In this document: positions 36,075-49,431 of the stretch, one piece after another
Position numbering within the stretch: position 1 is the stretch's first letter
How the letters are laid out: each line of letters begins with the position of its first letter
Assembly (NCBI GenBank): GCA_000231825.2
Contig: JH720345.1
Span: 371,306-435,305, forward strand
DNA from: Tetrahymena elliotti 4EA
Lineage: Eukaryota > Ciliophora > Oligohymenophorea > Hymenostomatida > Tetrahymenidae
Direction: 5' to 3'
Length of the DNA stretch: 64,000 nt
Notes under the pieces: model-generated
The model's database searches: none
Seen by the model: the letters and a program-made list of their open reading frames with translations, nothing else
Told to the model about the DNA's origin: nothing
Program-made: the position numbers and the translations under genes

Positions 36075-37088
36075 ATGACAAAAAAAATATTACTATTTTG
36101 CTTGTTGAGTGCTTTAGCTCTTGCTGGTGACTTTGTTGGCCAGAAGTACTAATCCTAGAAGAGATCTGCAAAAATTGATTAAATTTGGAATTAAGTTATA
36201 CAAGATACTACACCTGCAAAATATCCAAATATTGCTGGCCTTTTAGTTGAATCAATGAATCCTACCTTAGATTACACTTCAGATTAATTACCAGAAGGAA
36301 GAAAAAAATTTGTCCACTCTGTTGGTTCTGTTGTAAAAGCTGAGTTTGTACCTTAAGCAAATAATTATACAGGATTCTTTTAAGGAGCTGACTCACTTTT
36401 AATAAGATTTTCTTTGGCAAAAGAGGCTGACTATTCTAATACATCAGCATCTGCAGCCTATGATAATTTTGTGCCTGCAATTGGATTTAAGTACTTAATA
36501 GATGGAAAACCTTCTGCTAATGGTTTCGCTATGCATGGAGTAAATGGAGTTTATTCATATAACTTTTTTGATTAAAATTTCAACACTCATATTCCTCAAC
36601 CTTAAGGTTTATAATTAACAGTAGTTGCTTAGAAATTCTCTTAAGGCTCTGAAATTGTTTAATTTTTAGGATTAAGCAAATTTTCAGAATATACCTAAGA
36701 CGGAAAAGCTGTTCCTTAACCCTCATTCCCCTATATGTTGACATTTAAACCTAATCCATAAGTTAAAAATTAATTTTCTTCTAACTTTACTGAAGATTTT
36801 AAAAACCAACTCAGTAAAATTCCTGCTGGAACCACTCTATTTGAAGTTTTTGCAACTAAGAGTCCAACTTAGACTTGCTAAGAAAAGATTGGTGAAATTA
36901 GAACCACCTCTTAAATTACTACTAGTTATTTTGGAGATGCTGTGCTTTTCTTTTAACATTAGTATTTTGCTGATGATCTTAAATATCATCCTGAGTGGGA
37001 ACCATATACCCCTCATTGGAAATTAATCGGAAATAGAAATCCTCAAAAATAAGAAGCTAAATGCCCATTTGCAAGTTTATTTAATTGA
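36075..37088 (+). CDS. Secreted catalase-like (heme-peroxidase-fold) protein, copy 1
   Basis: Intronless, 337 residues. Signal peptide MTKKILLFCLLSALALA. The core has RKKFVHSVG (H81), YTGFFQGADSLLIRFSL, then a GFKYLIDG...NFF block. These correspond to the catalase-superfamily core, in which an R-x-x-H-A/S-x-G segment carries the distal His and is followed by a RFS strand and an L/F-K-F turn. A classical catalase is over 480 residues with an obvious proximal tyrosine motif (RxxxYxDT); none was seen here. It therefore belongs to the short catalase-like group, whose activities include peroxidase and fatty-acid hydroperoxide chemistry; substrate unknown. Tandem with copy 2, same length, same strand. 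The C-terminal EAKCPFASLFN motif is shared. Confidence 0.8.
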
Positions 37089-38859
37089 AAATAAAGTATA
37101 AAATAAAATAAAAAAAATCTTAAAGATAAAAGTACATTTTTTATTGGTTAAATAAGAAAAGTAAGTTTATATAAAAATTGACTTTCAAATATTTCTAAAA
37201 ATTTCTCATTTGTTTATTTTTTAGAATTTTTCATAATTTTTTGAGTTCAAAATATCAATAATATTTTTTTTAGATAAGATAACACTCGAGTTGAAAAAGA
37301 AAAATTAAACTAATTAATTATTTGAGTGATATTAAATAATTGATTCTATAAATTTTTAGTTTTAATATTTTAATACCCTATTAGATACAAATATAGAAAA
37401 GATTAATAATCATATTATGAACTCTTTTTTTAAAGATAAATTCAATTTCAAAAATTGTAAAGCTAATATCGATAAGTAATTTTTTTTGGGGGAAATTTGT
37501 ATGCTACAAAATATAAAGGATAACATTTTTATATAAAATCAGTCAGCAGGCTTATCAAAAACTAAGATAAAGATAAGAAAATAAAATTAAACTATCACAC
37601 ATTTATATCAAAAGAATATATTATTTTATTTTTTTAAAATAAAAATATACCTATAGAAACTCAGATCATATAATTGAATTATCCATATAAAAACATAGTA
37701 TTTTTAATTAGTAATTACTTGATTTAAGAAATATTCTTTTATTATTTTGAAAAGTATATAGTTCTGATATTAATATGGTTAAATTTTAATGTAATGTAAT
37801 TTATAATATAAACCAATTAAATTATTCATGTTTGATCAAAATTTTCTATTTATGTAAATATTATTATGTTTTAGTTCGTGATTTAAATATCAAGAAAGAA
37901 AAAAAATATTTAGAAAACATATAGAACATATTCACTTTTAATTTAACATCAGAGCATCATTTTTAATTAAAAAAAATAATAAGATGACTCTTCATGTTTT
38001 ACTAAAATAGAACAAATCCAGAAATTGATCTTAACAAATTTAGATTGAAGATTTAAAAATAACAAATTACTAACCATACACCAATTATCAAAATATATAG
38101 TCAAGAGGAGGCAATTTAGAAAACTAATTCTTTCATTATTTCTCATTTTTAATCATCAATTTAATTTTTGTATTAATTTTTATTTTTCTATTATGATATG
38201 TTTTTTAGAAAAAGAAATTTTAAGACAAAAAATAAATTTAATTTTTTTATTATAACACCAATATTTTTTATCCAGTATAAATTCATGAAGATTACAAATA
38301 AATTAGGAATAAAAGTTATTAAAAACTATAGTATTTGCTACGTTTGCTGAATAAGCTCTCAAAATTTCAAAACTACTTCTGTTAATAGTAGAAAATTCAA
38401 TATGAATTAAATTTATTTTATTGAAAATGTATTTTTACATTTAATGTTATTCTTATGAAATGAACAATTTGTTACATTTAAAAGTATGTTAACTATAACA
38501 AATTAGCTTAATTAAGTGATTGGCAGATAATTTTTTAATCAAAAAGGAAACATGATAGAAATTTTCATGGCTAATACCTCATAAATCTTACATAAAATTG
38601 AAATCATTTGAATGAAAATTAATTGATATCAACATTAAATTAATGTGTCTAAACCTAAAAAAAATCATAATTCGAAAAGATAATTTATTGACTCAAATTT
38701 GATGGGAATTATTAGGATTGTATAGTAATCGTAAAAGCCTTAAATTTCATTTGGCTATTTATTTATTTAATTTCATTTGAAATGCATTAACTCTTTAATT
38801 TAATTGTAATCAATAATTAAACAAATAAAAATTGTTATAAAAAAATATTAATCATTTTT
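37089..38859. other. Intergenic spacer (1.8 kb)
   Basis: AT-rich DNA between the two catalase-like genes. No third copy or other gene recognised. Confidence 0.55.
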
Positions 38860-39873
38860 ATGAAGACTATCATTTTGCTTTTAATCGCTACTTCTGCTAT
38901 TCTTGCTGCAGATTTCTCTAGCTCTAGTTATCAATCCTAAACAAGAAGTTAAAAGCTTGACCAATTATGGTAAGCCATCAATTAAAACAAAAAGTCTGGT
39001 TCATATCCTACCACTGCTGAATTAGTTGGCATCTTTACTGAAGATATGAGTGTCAGTCTTAACTATGAATCAGATTCTTTCCCTCAAGGTAGAAAGAAAT
39101 TAATTCACTCTGTTGGTGTTGTTGGTAAGGTTAAATTTGTTGCCGAACCAGACACTCCTTATACTGGTTTATTTAAGGGTGCTGACTCAGCTTTAGTTAG
39201 ATTCTCTCTTGCTACTGACCCTGATTATTCAAAGAGCGCTTCAGATAATTACACTCCTGGTTTGGGATTAAAATTCTTAGCTGATTCAGTACCTTCTGCT
39301 AACTTAGTTGCTATGTGGGGAGTTAATGGTGTTGACACTTTCAACTTTTTTGACAAGGATATGAACACTCACATTCCTGGAGCTGAAGGCCTTAAATTAA
39401 AATTAGTTGCTAAGAAATTCTCTTCTGCTACTCCTATTGTTTAAAATGTTGGTTTAAGAAGCTATGCTGAAGTAAATTAAGATGGTACCTCAGTTCCTAA
39501 CCCCAAATTCCCTTTCAAGCTTACATTCAGAGCTCCTGCTGATGTTAAAAGCAGATTCACTGAAAAGTTTACTAGACCTTATGCTGAAGTTTTTGCTGAA
39601 ATTCAACCTGGTACAACTGTTTTGGATGTTTTAGCTATGGATGACCCAGAAACTGGATGCTTAAAGAAAATTGGTTCTCTTATTACCACCTCTGAATTCA
39701 CTACAAGTAAGTTCGGTGATGAAGGTCTCTTCTTCTAGCATTAAAATTTCCCTAGAGATATTGAAATTCATTAAAAATGGGCTGACTACTCTCCTTATTT
39801 CTCTTTGTTTGGAAAAAATGAACCTAAGAAGCCTGAAGGAAAATGCCCTTTCGCTTCTATTTTAGGACTTTGA
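38860..39873 (+). CDS. Secreted catalase-like protein, copy 2
   Basis: Intronless, 337 residues, the same length as copy 1. Signal peptide MKTIILLLIATSAILA. It keeps RKKLIHSVG (H83), YTGLFKGADSALVRFSL, GLGLKFLAD and VDTFNFFDKD, and ends in GKCPFASILGL. It uses few UAR glutamine codons and more C-ending codons than neighbouring genes, a pattern linked in Tetrahymena to strong expression (inference). Likely exported or lumenal; the chemistry is undetermined. Sequence divergence from copy 1 is substantial, so the duplication is not recent. Confidence 0.82.
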
Positions 39874-42800
39874 AAATAAATAAAATAAATATTTATTTAA
39901 TTATAAAATGACATTAAATTTGCAAAAAAAATGTTTTATATTTCACGTATTAAATAAAATTTGAAATAGGATAAAATAAACACTATTTTAAATATTCATA
40001 ACGGTTGCTTAAATTCTCATTTTTTAGATTATTTAGCAGGACTATTCAAAGATACTTTCAATAAATTAGATGAAAATTGTAAGAAAAAATTGGTATACAA
40101 ACCCTAAGAACTTAATTTCTATTCATGAATTTGTTTTTAACTATCTTCAGTTGCAATATCACTAATTTTAAAATAAAATGAATTAAATTCTCATGAATTT
40201 ATTGATAAACGATAGCACTAAAATAACATTTTCATTGATTTTATTCATAAACTTATATCAAATAATTTTAAATAATACAAATAATATTGTAAACATTAAA
40301 GATTTTTTAAAAAATAATCAATCTATTATCAAAAATAAGATTATATTTCGAATCAAATAAATATTTATTATTTTAGAATAGAGATGGCTTACAATATCTA
40401 AAATTTTTTAGAATTACTAAAGAAGATTAACTTCTCTTTCTTGAAAATCACTCTTATTTATAAAACTAATCAAAAAGTTTATTTAATTGTAATTTTATTC
40501 CTCTTTTTTTCATAATTTCATCACTTTTATCAAATTTTAAATTTTGAGGAAAAACATATTTTTTCTTAAAAAATATTATTAATATTCAAATTCATAAACA
40601 TTTACATTATATTAGCTTTTTAAAAAAAATCTTCATATGCTTTTAATGATAAAATTAAAAAATCTTTAAAAACAAAACAAATAAATTTTAATGAATCAAT
40701 TTTTATTTTTATAAATTTTGAAGATCTTTAAAGTGGATTCACACTCCATCTCACATTACTAAGTGCTAAGCTAATAGCCTTACCTTTCACAAAACAAAAA
40801 ATTTAATAAAAATAATTAACAAAAATATAAATATATTACTTTGTGTAACATTCATTAATAGCTTTATTCATTTCATATTTCAGCTGCTGTATTCTGTTAC
40901 CTATTTAAAAACATTAACTCAATATATTTTTTCATTTGAATTATGTAATAATTGTAAGGTATTTAAAATAATAAACATGAAGGAAAAGCCAAACTCAGAG
41001 CTGAAATCTAAGTTACATAAGGAGTTAAGAACTGAATTCTCAAGCTTCTTGTATTTTAACACTCTAATTTAAATATTTATAAGTATTTTATTGAAAATCA
41101 CAACTTAAGTACTCATTATACTAATCCAAGATAATCAAAAATTAAATATCCTTTTTATAATTAAAAAATAGTTTTTTTTGTATGTAATCCATCAAAGATT
41201 ATTTAATACTGTTTTGTCAAAATTAAAGATGTATTGGCAAAAAATATTATTAAATTTAATTCTATACTAAGTAATATACAAAAAGCAAAAATTTTACTTT
41301 AAATCCTTAAACTTACTAAAATAATTAAATTATACACTTAAAACAAAAAAAAGATTTCTACATTTTAGAATTATTTTTTATTAAATGTTTTGAAAAATTT
41401 AAGCAGACAATAAACAAAAGTAAAATGAAAGAACTAAATAATCAGAAATATAAATAAATAGTAACTCATTAAATAAAACATAATTTATTTTAATATTAAA
41501 CAAGAAGAGTTTTTCCAAAAAAAAAAAAGAGACCACTCTAAAATACATAATGTGCAAATATATCATCAAGTCAAAGTATCATTAAGAAAAAACTGTATAA
41601 ATTGCAATTATTTTTAAAATCATAATTAGAAGTAATAAATGTATTAAGTCTTTTTTAATCATAAACTTATTTCCTAAATTAAAAATCTTGAAGAATATCT
41701 TTATTTTTTAACAAAAATAGACTAATTTCACTTAATAGTGATTCCATTCTAGCATGTAAATATAAATAAAATATTACTAACAATAAAAAAACCCAGAAAA
41801 ATAATTTCCTAGTAAGTAAAAAGGTGTAAAAAATAGAGGATGCTGAGTCATACCTTTTTTAATATTTTATTTCAAAAAAATTAAAAAGAGAATTAGAGAA
41901 TTGTTTTTTTATATCAACATTTATAAAATTTTTTCTTCTTTGCTTTAGCTTTTTTTCCACAAAATTATTTTAGGAATTAAAACATAAAGGTAATAAATTA
42001 TTTTTAAAACAAAAATTTCAAAATAATAATATTTTTATTAATTACCATTTCATTGAAATTACTTTGAAAATATCTCACATAAAACTTTTATTAATCTAAG
42101 CTTATCTCTCTCTATTCCAGTGAGATTCTTTAAAAAAAAAAAGATTAATATTTTTTGCTTAAAGATTGAAAGAAAAAATAATAAATTTAAGTAAAGTAGT
42201 AATATTATTTAAAATATGTATTATCAGTAGAATTTATTTAAATTATTCTTATTTTAATTTAATCTATTTTAAGTTGCCACTAACTTTAAATTTAGATAAA
42301 TCACTAATTTTTCTAGTCTGTTCTTCAAAAAATATTTTAAACAAATTTTGATGTAAAAAGCCCAATATTTATTTAGTTAAGCCAACCATCTTAATAAAAA
42401 GTTAAATACATTCCTCCACCTTTAAATGTAAATTTTAAAATGAAAAACGAACCTTAAATATGAATAAATATGAATTATTTAGTTAATTAAATTGTAAACT
42501 ATATTGCTTTTTTTAATCTTGAAATAGAGTTCATACATAATATTCTTTTAGAATGAGTAAGTTAAATACATTCTCACCTCTTAAAGGAAAGATTTATCAA
42601 CTTTGAATGAATTATTAATTTTAATTTCCATTATTATTTTCAAAACATTAATTCCTTATTAAAAATAATGGAATAAACTAATTATTGTATTTATTGAAAA
42701 ATCTCTAAAAAATGTTATTTTATTTTAATTTAAAGATGAAGCAAATAATTTAGATTGTTTAACTAATATGATTTTAGAAAAATATTCTTGAAAGAATTTA

Positions 42801-43317
42801 CAAAATTTTTAAATTTAGGACGAAGAATTTTAATAACTTTGCTAATTTATGTAAGGTAAAATAATAACAAATATAACTTTTTAAAAGAAGTCTAAGTTTA
42901 AATTTATTTTAAAGGTATGACTACTATTTATAGAGGTTATAAGTAAAGTAAATGAAATTTAAGTAATCAACATAAATATTTTTTTCATCTACAAATCTGC
43001 AACTATTAATAGAGGCAAATAAGGCAAACCAATATGAAAAAGTAAACAATTGTTTAATATAAACATAAAAATTAATAAAGTAACCTTTATTCTTCTTCTT
43101 CTTCTTTTCTATTATTATGTAATTTAAATACAATAAATAAATGCGTGAATACTTTTTAGGTTATTAATATATTTCTTTACTTTTAATGATTCAGTGGTGG
43201 GCTTTTTTTTCTCAATAACTTTTCTATTGATGAGTTTTTTATAAAAATTGATAAATTAATAGATTCTTTTTTTATATAAAATAAGTCCAATAAACAAACC
43301 AATAATCACGCTTTCTA
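39874..43317. other. Intergenic spacer (3.4 kb)
   Basis: Between the catalase-like and phospholipase-like pairs. Contains an A-tract near 41517-41529 and a short CTT microsatellite at about 43091-43107. An open frame at 40977-41393 lacks protein-like features and was not accepted. Nothing else recognised. Confidence 0.5.
43091..43108. repeat. CTT microsatellite
   Basis: About five TTC/CTT triplets in tandem followed by TTTT, about 210 bases upstream of the phospholipase-like gene. Confidence 0.7.
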
Positions 43318-44820
43318 ATGTAAAAAATATCTGCATTGATCTTATTAATGCTAGCAGTTTCTTTAACTGCTAAAGAGTCTCCTATCAAGCACATAGTAGT
43401 TTTGATGATGGAAAATCGTTCTTTCGATCATATGCTTGGATGGATGACAAAAGGTGGACCTAATGGTAACCCTAATGTTAATGGTTTAACTGGTAATGAG
43501 TGTAATACATCCTTAAATGGTACATAAATTTGTGTTGCTCCTAATGCTTAAGACTGTAGCTTATATGATCCTGGCCATGGTCCTCAAACAACAACTGAAA
43601 GAGTTTTTAATTGTGTCTACTAATCTTAAAATTCTACTTCTGATGATCCTTGTGTTAATCATGCATCACTTAAGGTAGAGGCAAATATGGGAGGTTTTGT
43701 TGCTGCAGCACAAAGAGGTGGATAAGATGGTTTGACTGAAATGAGCGGCTTTTTACCTGAAGAAGTTCCTATTATCACTACTCTTGCTAACGAATTTGCC
43801 CTTTTTGACAATTATTTCGTTAGTTATCCTGGATGCACTAACCCAAATAGAATGTTTGTTCATATGGGAACTTGTGATGGCTGTGTTGCAAATAGTCAAA
43901 ATATTGGTTAAATTAAGAATACCACTCTTTAAGAAGTTCTTGAAAAAAATGGACTTTCATGGAGGTATTATTATGAAGATTAACCAATAGATTGGTTCTT
44001 GTATATTGATTTCTTCAGTAAAAACTTTTTAAATCGTAAAAAATTCAGTTCTATGGAATAATTTTACAAAGATGCTTAATCTGGTAATTTAGCAAATTAC
44101 ACTTTTATTAATCCATCTGAAACTGTTAGACCTTTCCTTAATCATACTAAATCTTATGGTCTTCCCAACGACTAGCATCCTGACCATAGTGTTAAAGAAG
44201 GTGAAAGATTAATGAAAAACGTTTATGAAGCTTTAAGAAATGGTCCTAAATGGAATGAAACACTTTTCATAATTACTTATGATGAGCACGGTGGCTTCTA
44301 TGATCATGTCCCTCCTCCTCAAGAAGGTGTTCCTAACCCTGATGGTAAAGTTAATGCTGAAGGTTTTAATTTTGAAAGACTTGGTATTAGAGTACCAACT
44401 ATTGCTATTTCACCCTGGATCGAAAAGGGATTGTTGGTAAAAGAACCCTAACCTTAACAAAAACCTTTCAATACTTCTTAATTCGAACACAGTTCTATCA
44501 TTTCAACTGTAATGAAAATTTTCAACCTTGAATATAATTTCTCAAAAAGAACTGAATGGGCTGCTACTTTTGAAGACCTTATTTCTAGAACTGAACCAAG
44601 AACTGACTGTCCTACTGAATTAGCCTATATTCCTCCTCCTACTAAAGCTGAAATTGAAAGAATATATTCTAGAAATGTTAAACCTACTGTTATTAATGCT
44701 GTTAAAAGAATATGCAAATAATACAGGCCAAATGATTTTGAATGCGGTAATAATATTAAGACATTCAGAGATTATGTAAACTTTTTAGAAATAGAGATAT
44801 AATATAAGCATACTTATTGA
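43318..44820 (+). CDS. Secreted phospholipase C / acid phosphatase family enzyme, copy 1
   Basis: Intronless, 500 residues. Signal peptide about 1-18. The N-terminal catalytic signature [19 protein letters not shown] (E32, N33, H38) marks the phosphoesterase family (PF04185: bacterial non-haemolytic phospholipase C and AcpA-type acid phosphatase). Further family motifs are the NPNRMF and HMGTCDG segments, PDHSVKEGE and [14 protein letters not shown], whose Asp/His/Glu residues are metal or nucleophile ligands in the family. It should hydrolyse phosphodiester or phosphomonoester bonds outside the cell or in a lysosome-like compartment. Start is the ATG giving the signal peptide; the second codon is TAA (Gln). 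Confidence 0.88.
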
Positions 44821-46150
44821 ATAAGTTATTATTGAAAAATATTTCTCTTTAATTTATAGTATTAATAAATAATTATGAAGTAAAAATTATTTTGAATATA
44901 TATATTTCAAGCAAAATTTATAAAAATAACAAAATTATTTTGATTTTCTTTGAATTTCATTTAGTATAAAAATGATTATCTTATATTTTGTTCATTAATT
45001 TTTATTAATTAAATAATGAGCATTACTAAAAGAATGTTTTATAAAATAAAATTTAATAAATTAAATAATACATAAGTAAAGTATAGGTTTTATGCAAATT
45101 ATATTAAACATAAAAAATAAAATTTATAAAAAAAATATTTTTTAAATAATGAATACTTATTAACTATTGATTTATTTTTATTATACATTAAAAATAAATT
45201 AATTAGGTTTTTAAAAATAACAACATACTGTTAAATAAAATTAATTTAAATTGTAAGTAAACTTAAAGATCTTTTTGGTTTATGATATTTGTTTGTTTAG
45301 TTAGAAAACAAAAAAAAGTTTAATCTAAATTTTTTTATCAATAAATTGTGGTTACTTACTTTTTATCTATTTTTGAATAGTGATAAAATTTGTAAAAGTG
45401 TGTTTTCTTTCCTTTAATGCGATTTTCTATTAAAATATTATTATTATTACTTTAAATATTTTTACATAAAACAGCTGATTTTAAAAGTTGTTGTAAACAA
45501 GTAAAAAAAATGAAAAAACAAAATAAAGATTCACCAAAATTTATAATTTTATAAAAAAACAATCTGAATATTTGAAAATAAAGTTCTGAAATTATGCGCC
45601 ATCTTAAATTTCTATTTATAAAAATAAGAATTTTGTAGAGAGTGATAAAATCAAATGTCTAAAAAATGTAAAATTAAATTAATCATGGTTTTTTGAAATA
45701 ATCTTAAATTATTTATAATTTTAACATCCAGAATAAAGTTTAAATAAATAAAAGTAACAATTCTATTTAAAAATAAAATATTTTAATAACTTTTTCAATA
45801 TGAATTTAGATATTTTCAGCATATCCCTTTTCACTTGGAATTTAGAGCTGAATCACAAAGTTTATTACTTGTTATAAATTGAAAGATCTTTTAAGTGAAA
45901 ATAAAAAATTTATTTAAATGGAAGACATTTGTTTAAACAACTTAATTATGTAGATCAATACTTTTCTAAATATAAAGTATAGAGAGTAAACAAAGGCAAT
46001 TTAATTAATATTTTTGGTGGACAATAACTGCTTATAAGTAAAGTTAAAGATATTAATTAAGTAACATATCTAATTTATTTAAAAAAAAAGGAGAAAATAG
46101 TGATATCTTTATAATATTTTTAAACAAAATAAAATTAGAATTACTCAAAA
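44821..46150. other. Intergenic spacer (1.3 kb)
   Basis: AT-rich region between the two phospholipase-like genes; no features recognised. Confidence 0.6.
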
Positions 46151-47650
46151 ATGAACAAATTTTAAGCATTAATTTTCTTAATTTTAGTGGTTTAATTAAC
46201 TGCTAAAGAATCTCCTATTAAACATATTGTAGTTTTAATGATGGAAAACCGTTCATTTGATCATTTACTAGGATGGATGACTCTCGGAGGTCAGTATGGT
46301 AATAAGAATGTTACTGGTTTAACAGGAAATGAATGTAACTATGCTTTGAATGGAACAAAAATCTGCGTTTAACCAAATGCTTAAGACTGTAGTGCTTATG
46401 ATCCTGGACATGGTCCTTAAACAACTACAGAAAGAATATTTAACTGTGTTTACTAATCTTAAGATTCTTCTTCTGATGATCCTTGTGTAAATCATTCTTC
46501 CTTAAAACAATAGCCGAATATGTAAGGATTTGTAGCAGCTGCTCAAAGAAGTGGAGAAGATGGATTAACAGAAATGAGCACCTTCTTACCAGAGGAAATA
46601 CCTATTTTAAGCACTTTAGCTAATGAATTTTCCCTATTTGATCATTATTTTGTCAGTTACCCTGGATGTACTAATCCAAATAGAATGTTTGTCCATATGG
46701 GAACTTGTGATGGATGCGTAGCAAATGAGTAAGAGACAGGATAAATTAAGAACACAACTCTCTAAGAAGTTCTAGAAAATAATGGATTAACATGGAAATA
46801 TTATTATGAAGATGATCCCTATCAGTGGTTCCTTTGGATTGAATACTTTAATTAGAATTTTAACAATTCTGCAAAAGTAGCATAAATGGAATAATTTTAT
46901 GCTGATGCTCAAAGCGGTAATTTAGCTAACTATACCTTTATCAATCCTACTGAAACTGTAAGACCTGAAATGAATAACACCAGATCATTTGGATTACCTA
47001 ATGATTAACACCCCGACCACAGTATTAAGGAAGGTGAAAGATTAATGAAGAATGTTTATGAAGCTTTGAGAAACGGACCTAAATGGAATGAAACTCTTTT
47101 TATTATCACATATGATGAACATGGAGGTTTTTATGATCATGTTCCACCTCCTTAAGAAGGTGTACCTAATCCTGATGGTAAAGTTAATTCAGAAGGATTT
47201 AATTTTGATAGACTTGGTATCAGAGTCCCTACAATTGCTATCTCACCTTGGATTGAAAAGGGAATATTAGTCAAAGAGCCTTAAAGTTGGTAGAAACCCT
47301 TCAACACATCTTAATTTGAGCACAGTTCTATTATTTCAACAGTTATGAAGATTTTCAATCTCGAGTATAACTTCTCTAAGAGAACTGAATGGGCTGCAAC
47401 TTTTGAAGATTTAATATCTAGAAGTTCTCCTAGAACAGATTGTCCTACTTAATTAGCTGATGTCCCTCCTCCAACTTAATTTGAAATAGCTAGAATTTAT
47501 TCAAGAAATATAAAGCCAACTGTCCTTTCTAAAATAAAAAGATTATGCAAATAATAAAAACCAAATGATCCTAATTGTGGTAAAAATGTTAAAACCTTTA
47601 GAGATTATGCTTCATTTTTAGAAATTGATATGAAAAATATGTAATATTGA
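46151..47650 (+). CDS. Secreted phospholipase C / acid phosphatase family enzyme, copy 2
   Basis: Intronless, 499 residues, collinear with copy 1 (43318-44820) from the signal peptide to the C-terminal FRDYASFLE motif. The catalytic signature (MMENRSFDH), the NPNRMF/HMGTCDG segment, PDHSIKEGE and [14 protein letters not shown] are intact, so it should be active. Identity with copy 1 is high across the whole protein. It uses more UAR glutamine codons than copy 1. Tandem, same strand, 1.3 kb apart. Confidence 0.88.
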
Positions 47651-47991
47651 GAATATAAATTATATTTAATTTAGTTGTTATTTTGCATATTAAGTATAAG
47701 AATTTGATTACATAAATATTTGATTTATTTCTTTTATTAATATTTAAACAATTATACCGTCAATTTTCAATATATTTTTTACTTTCTAAACATACTCAAT
47801 TTTATTTTTGGTTTTTCAAATTATAAAAATATAGATTTATATTCATATTTATTTTCTTTGTGTAGAAATTATTTATATTCTGTTATTAGCTAAAAGTTTA
47901 GAATAAAATCATATACAAAATATGAATTTACATTTTAATATAATTTTTTTTCTTATTATATTATTTTATATTATATAATTTAGATTTTTGA
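47651..47991. other. Intergenic region between convergent genes
   Basis: AT-rich region between the 3' ends of a plus-strand and a minus-strand gene; no promoter expected. Confidence 0.6.
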
Positions 47992-48399
47992 TCAATTTTT
48001 ATAGGCACATTCGTAATGCTTGATTTAGTAATTCTTTACTGCATAAACATCACCTTAAGCGTATTGTTGACAAGCGTTTGTGCATTAGTAAAAGCAGTCA
48101 GGAAGAGGAGCTTCTTCTTCGGGGCCTTCATAGTAGATGAAAAATCTGTTGCAAGCAGCATTATTTATTTCACACTAAGTTATTTCACTATAGACACTAT
48201 TGCATCTATCAATTTCTTTTTGATCTTTAGTTTAGTTGCAGAAAGGATTCCATTTCTCATTCAAGCATTTCTACCATTAATCAAATGTAGCACGCTCGTT
48301 TTTAGTATCAGCTAATGCTTTTTCTTAAGAAATAAGTAAGAATGAGCTAAAAGCTAATACAGTAAGTAAGCAGCCAAAAATTAAAAACTTTGAGTTCAT
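47992..48399 (-). CDS. Small cysteine-rich secreted protein
   Basis: Intronless, 135 residues. Starts MNSKFLIFGCLLTVLAFSSFLL, a clear signal peptide. The mature part has about ten cysteines, including a CFYQCTNAC cluster near the C-terminus and KCLNEKWNPFC near the start, and an acidic EGPEEEAP linker. A disulfide-bonded secreted protein is likely. No family recognised. Convergent with phospholipase-like copy 2. Confidence 0.75.
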
Positions 48400-49431
48400 A
48401 CTTTTTCAGTCTTTGTTTTTATTTTGTTTTTTATTACTCTAAATTTGTTTATTTTTTCTTTTTATTTATTACATAATCATAATTATATTAGGGAAATACA
48501 AATTTATATATGGGATTTGTTCTAATTACACAATAGATTCTGTTTATCTAATGAAGGTATACCACATAATCAAATGCATTTGAAAATCCTTAAGCAATAC
48601 TAGAAAAAAAGAAACCAAAATTTCAAAAATATAAAAATAAAGATGGTATTTTTGCCAAAATTCATTTCTAATCAACATAATTAAATTAATACAAAGATTT
48701 TTTTAATAGTAAATAAAAATAGACATTTAATATTAATTTGAGGGAAATTATAAACTAAGAGGCAAAAAAAATAAAGACTGATATATTCTTAAATTAATTA
48801 CTAAAAACACAAAAATAAAAATTAGCTGTGAAGAAATTTGGCTTTATTGGGAAAATGCTTACTTTTAAAACTCTTAAATATTTAAGCTCAAAGTAGAAAA
48901 AGTTATTTAATGTTTTTGAAACCATTTATTTGATTCAATTAATTTACTATTTTAATTTATTTAGTATTTTTTTAAATTCAATAAACTCCTATCAAAATTT
49001 TAAAAAGATTATCAATTTATAATTATAAAATAAAACAAAATTATCAATATCTATCTATCTAGAAATATTTAACAATCTACAAATTCGTAAGTATGATTAA
49101 TTGAAAATATAAATTTTAAAGTCAAACATATATTTATTAGTTAAAAATTAATTTTGTTTTCAAATTGTTTTTATGTATTACTTCACTTTGAAAACTAGAA
49201 TTAATGAATTCTTATTTTTAGAAAATAAATAATATGAGAGTTGATTTCTTTTGGATTGATTTCATCACAATTCTTTAAAAAGAAATAATATTATGAATAG
49301 AAAAACTTGAAAAGTAATTTAAAAACTAGAATACAGTAAATTTAGTTAATACAAAATAAAATTATTATTATTTTTTTTAATTTGTTATTTTTTAAAAAGT
49401 GATAGAAATTATATTAAAATGAGTTAGAGGA
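48400..49431. other. Intergenic spacer (1.0 kb)
   Basis: Upstream of the small secreted protein gene and downstream of paralogue H. AT-rich; nothing recognised. Confidence 0.55.

Noticed and set aside
40977..41393. Plus-strand open frame of 139 codons from ATG
   Set aside because: In this AT-rich DNA with TGA as the only stop, frames of this length arise often by chance. The product is Leu/Ile/Lys/Phe-rich with no motif, no homologue in the window and spacer-like composition.
43336..44721. Reading the phospholipase-like region as several short genes
   Set aside because: The apparent breaks are TAA/TAG codons, which are glutamine in this genome; one 501-codon frame spans them.
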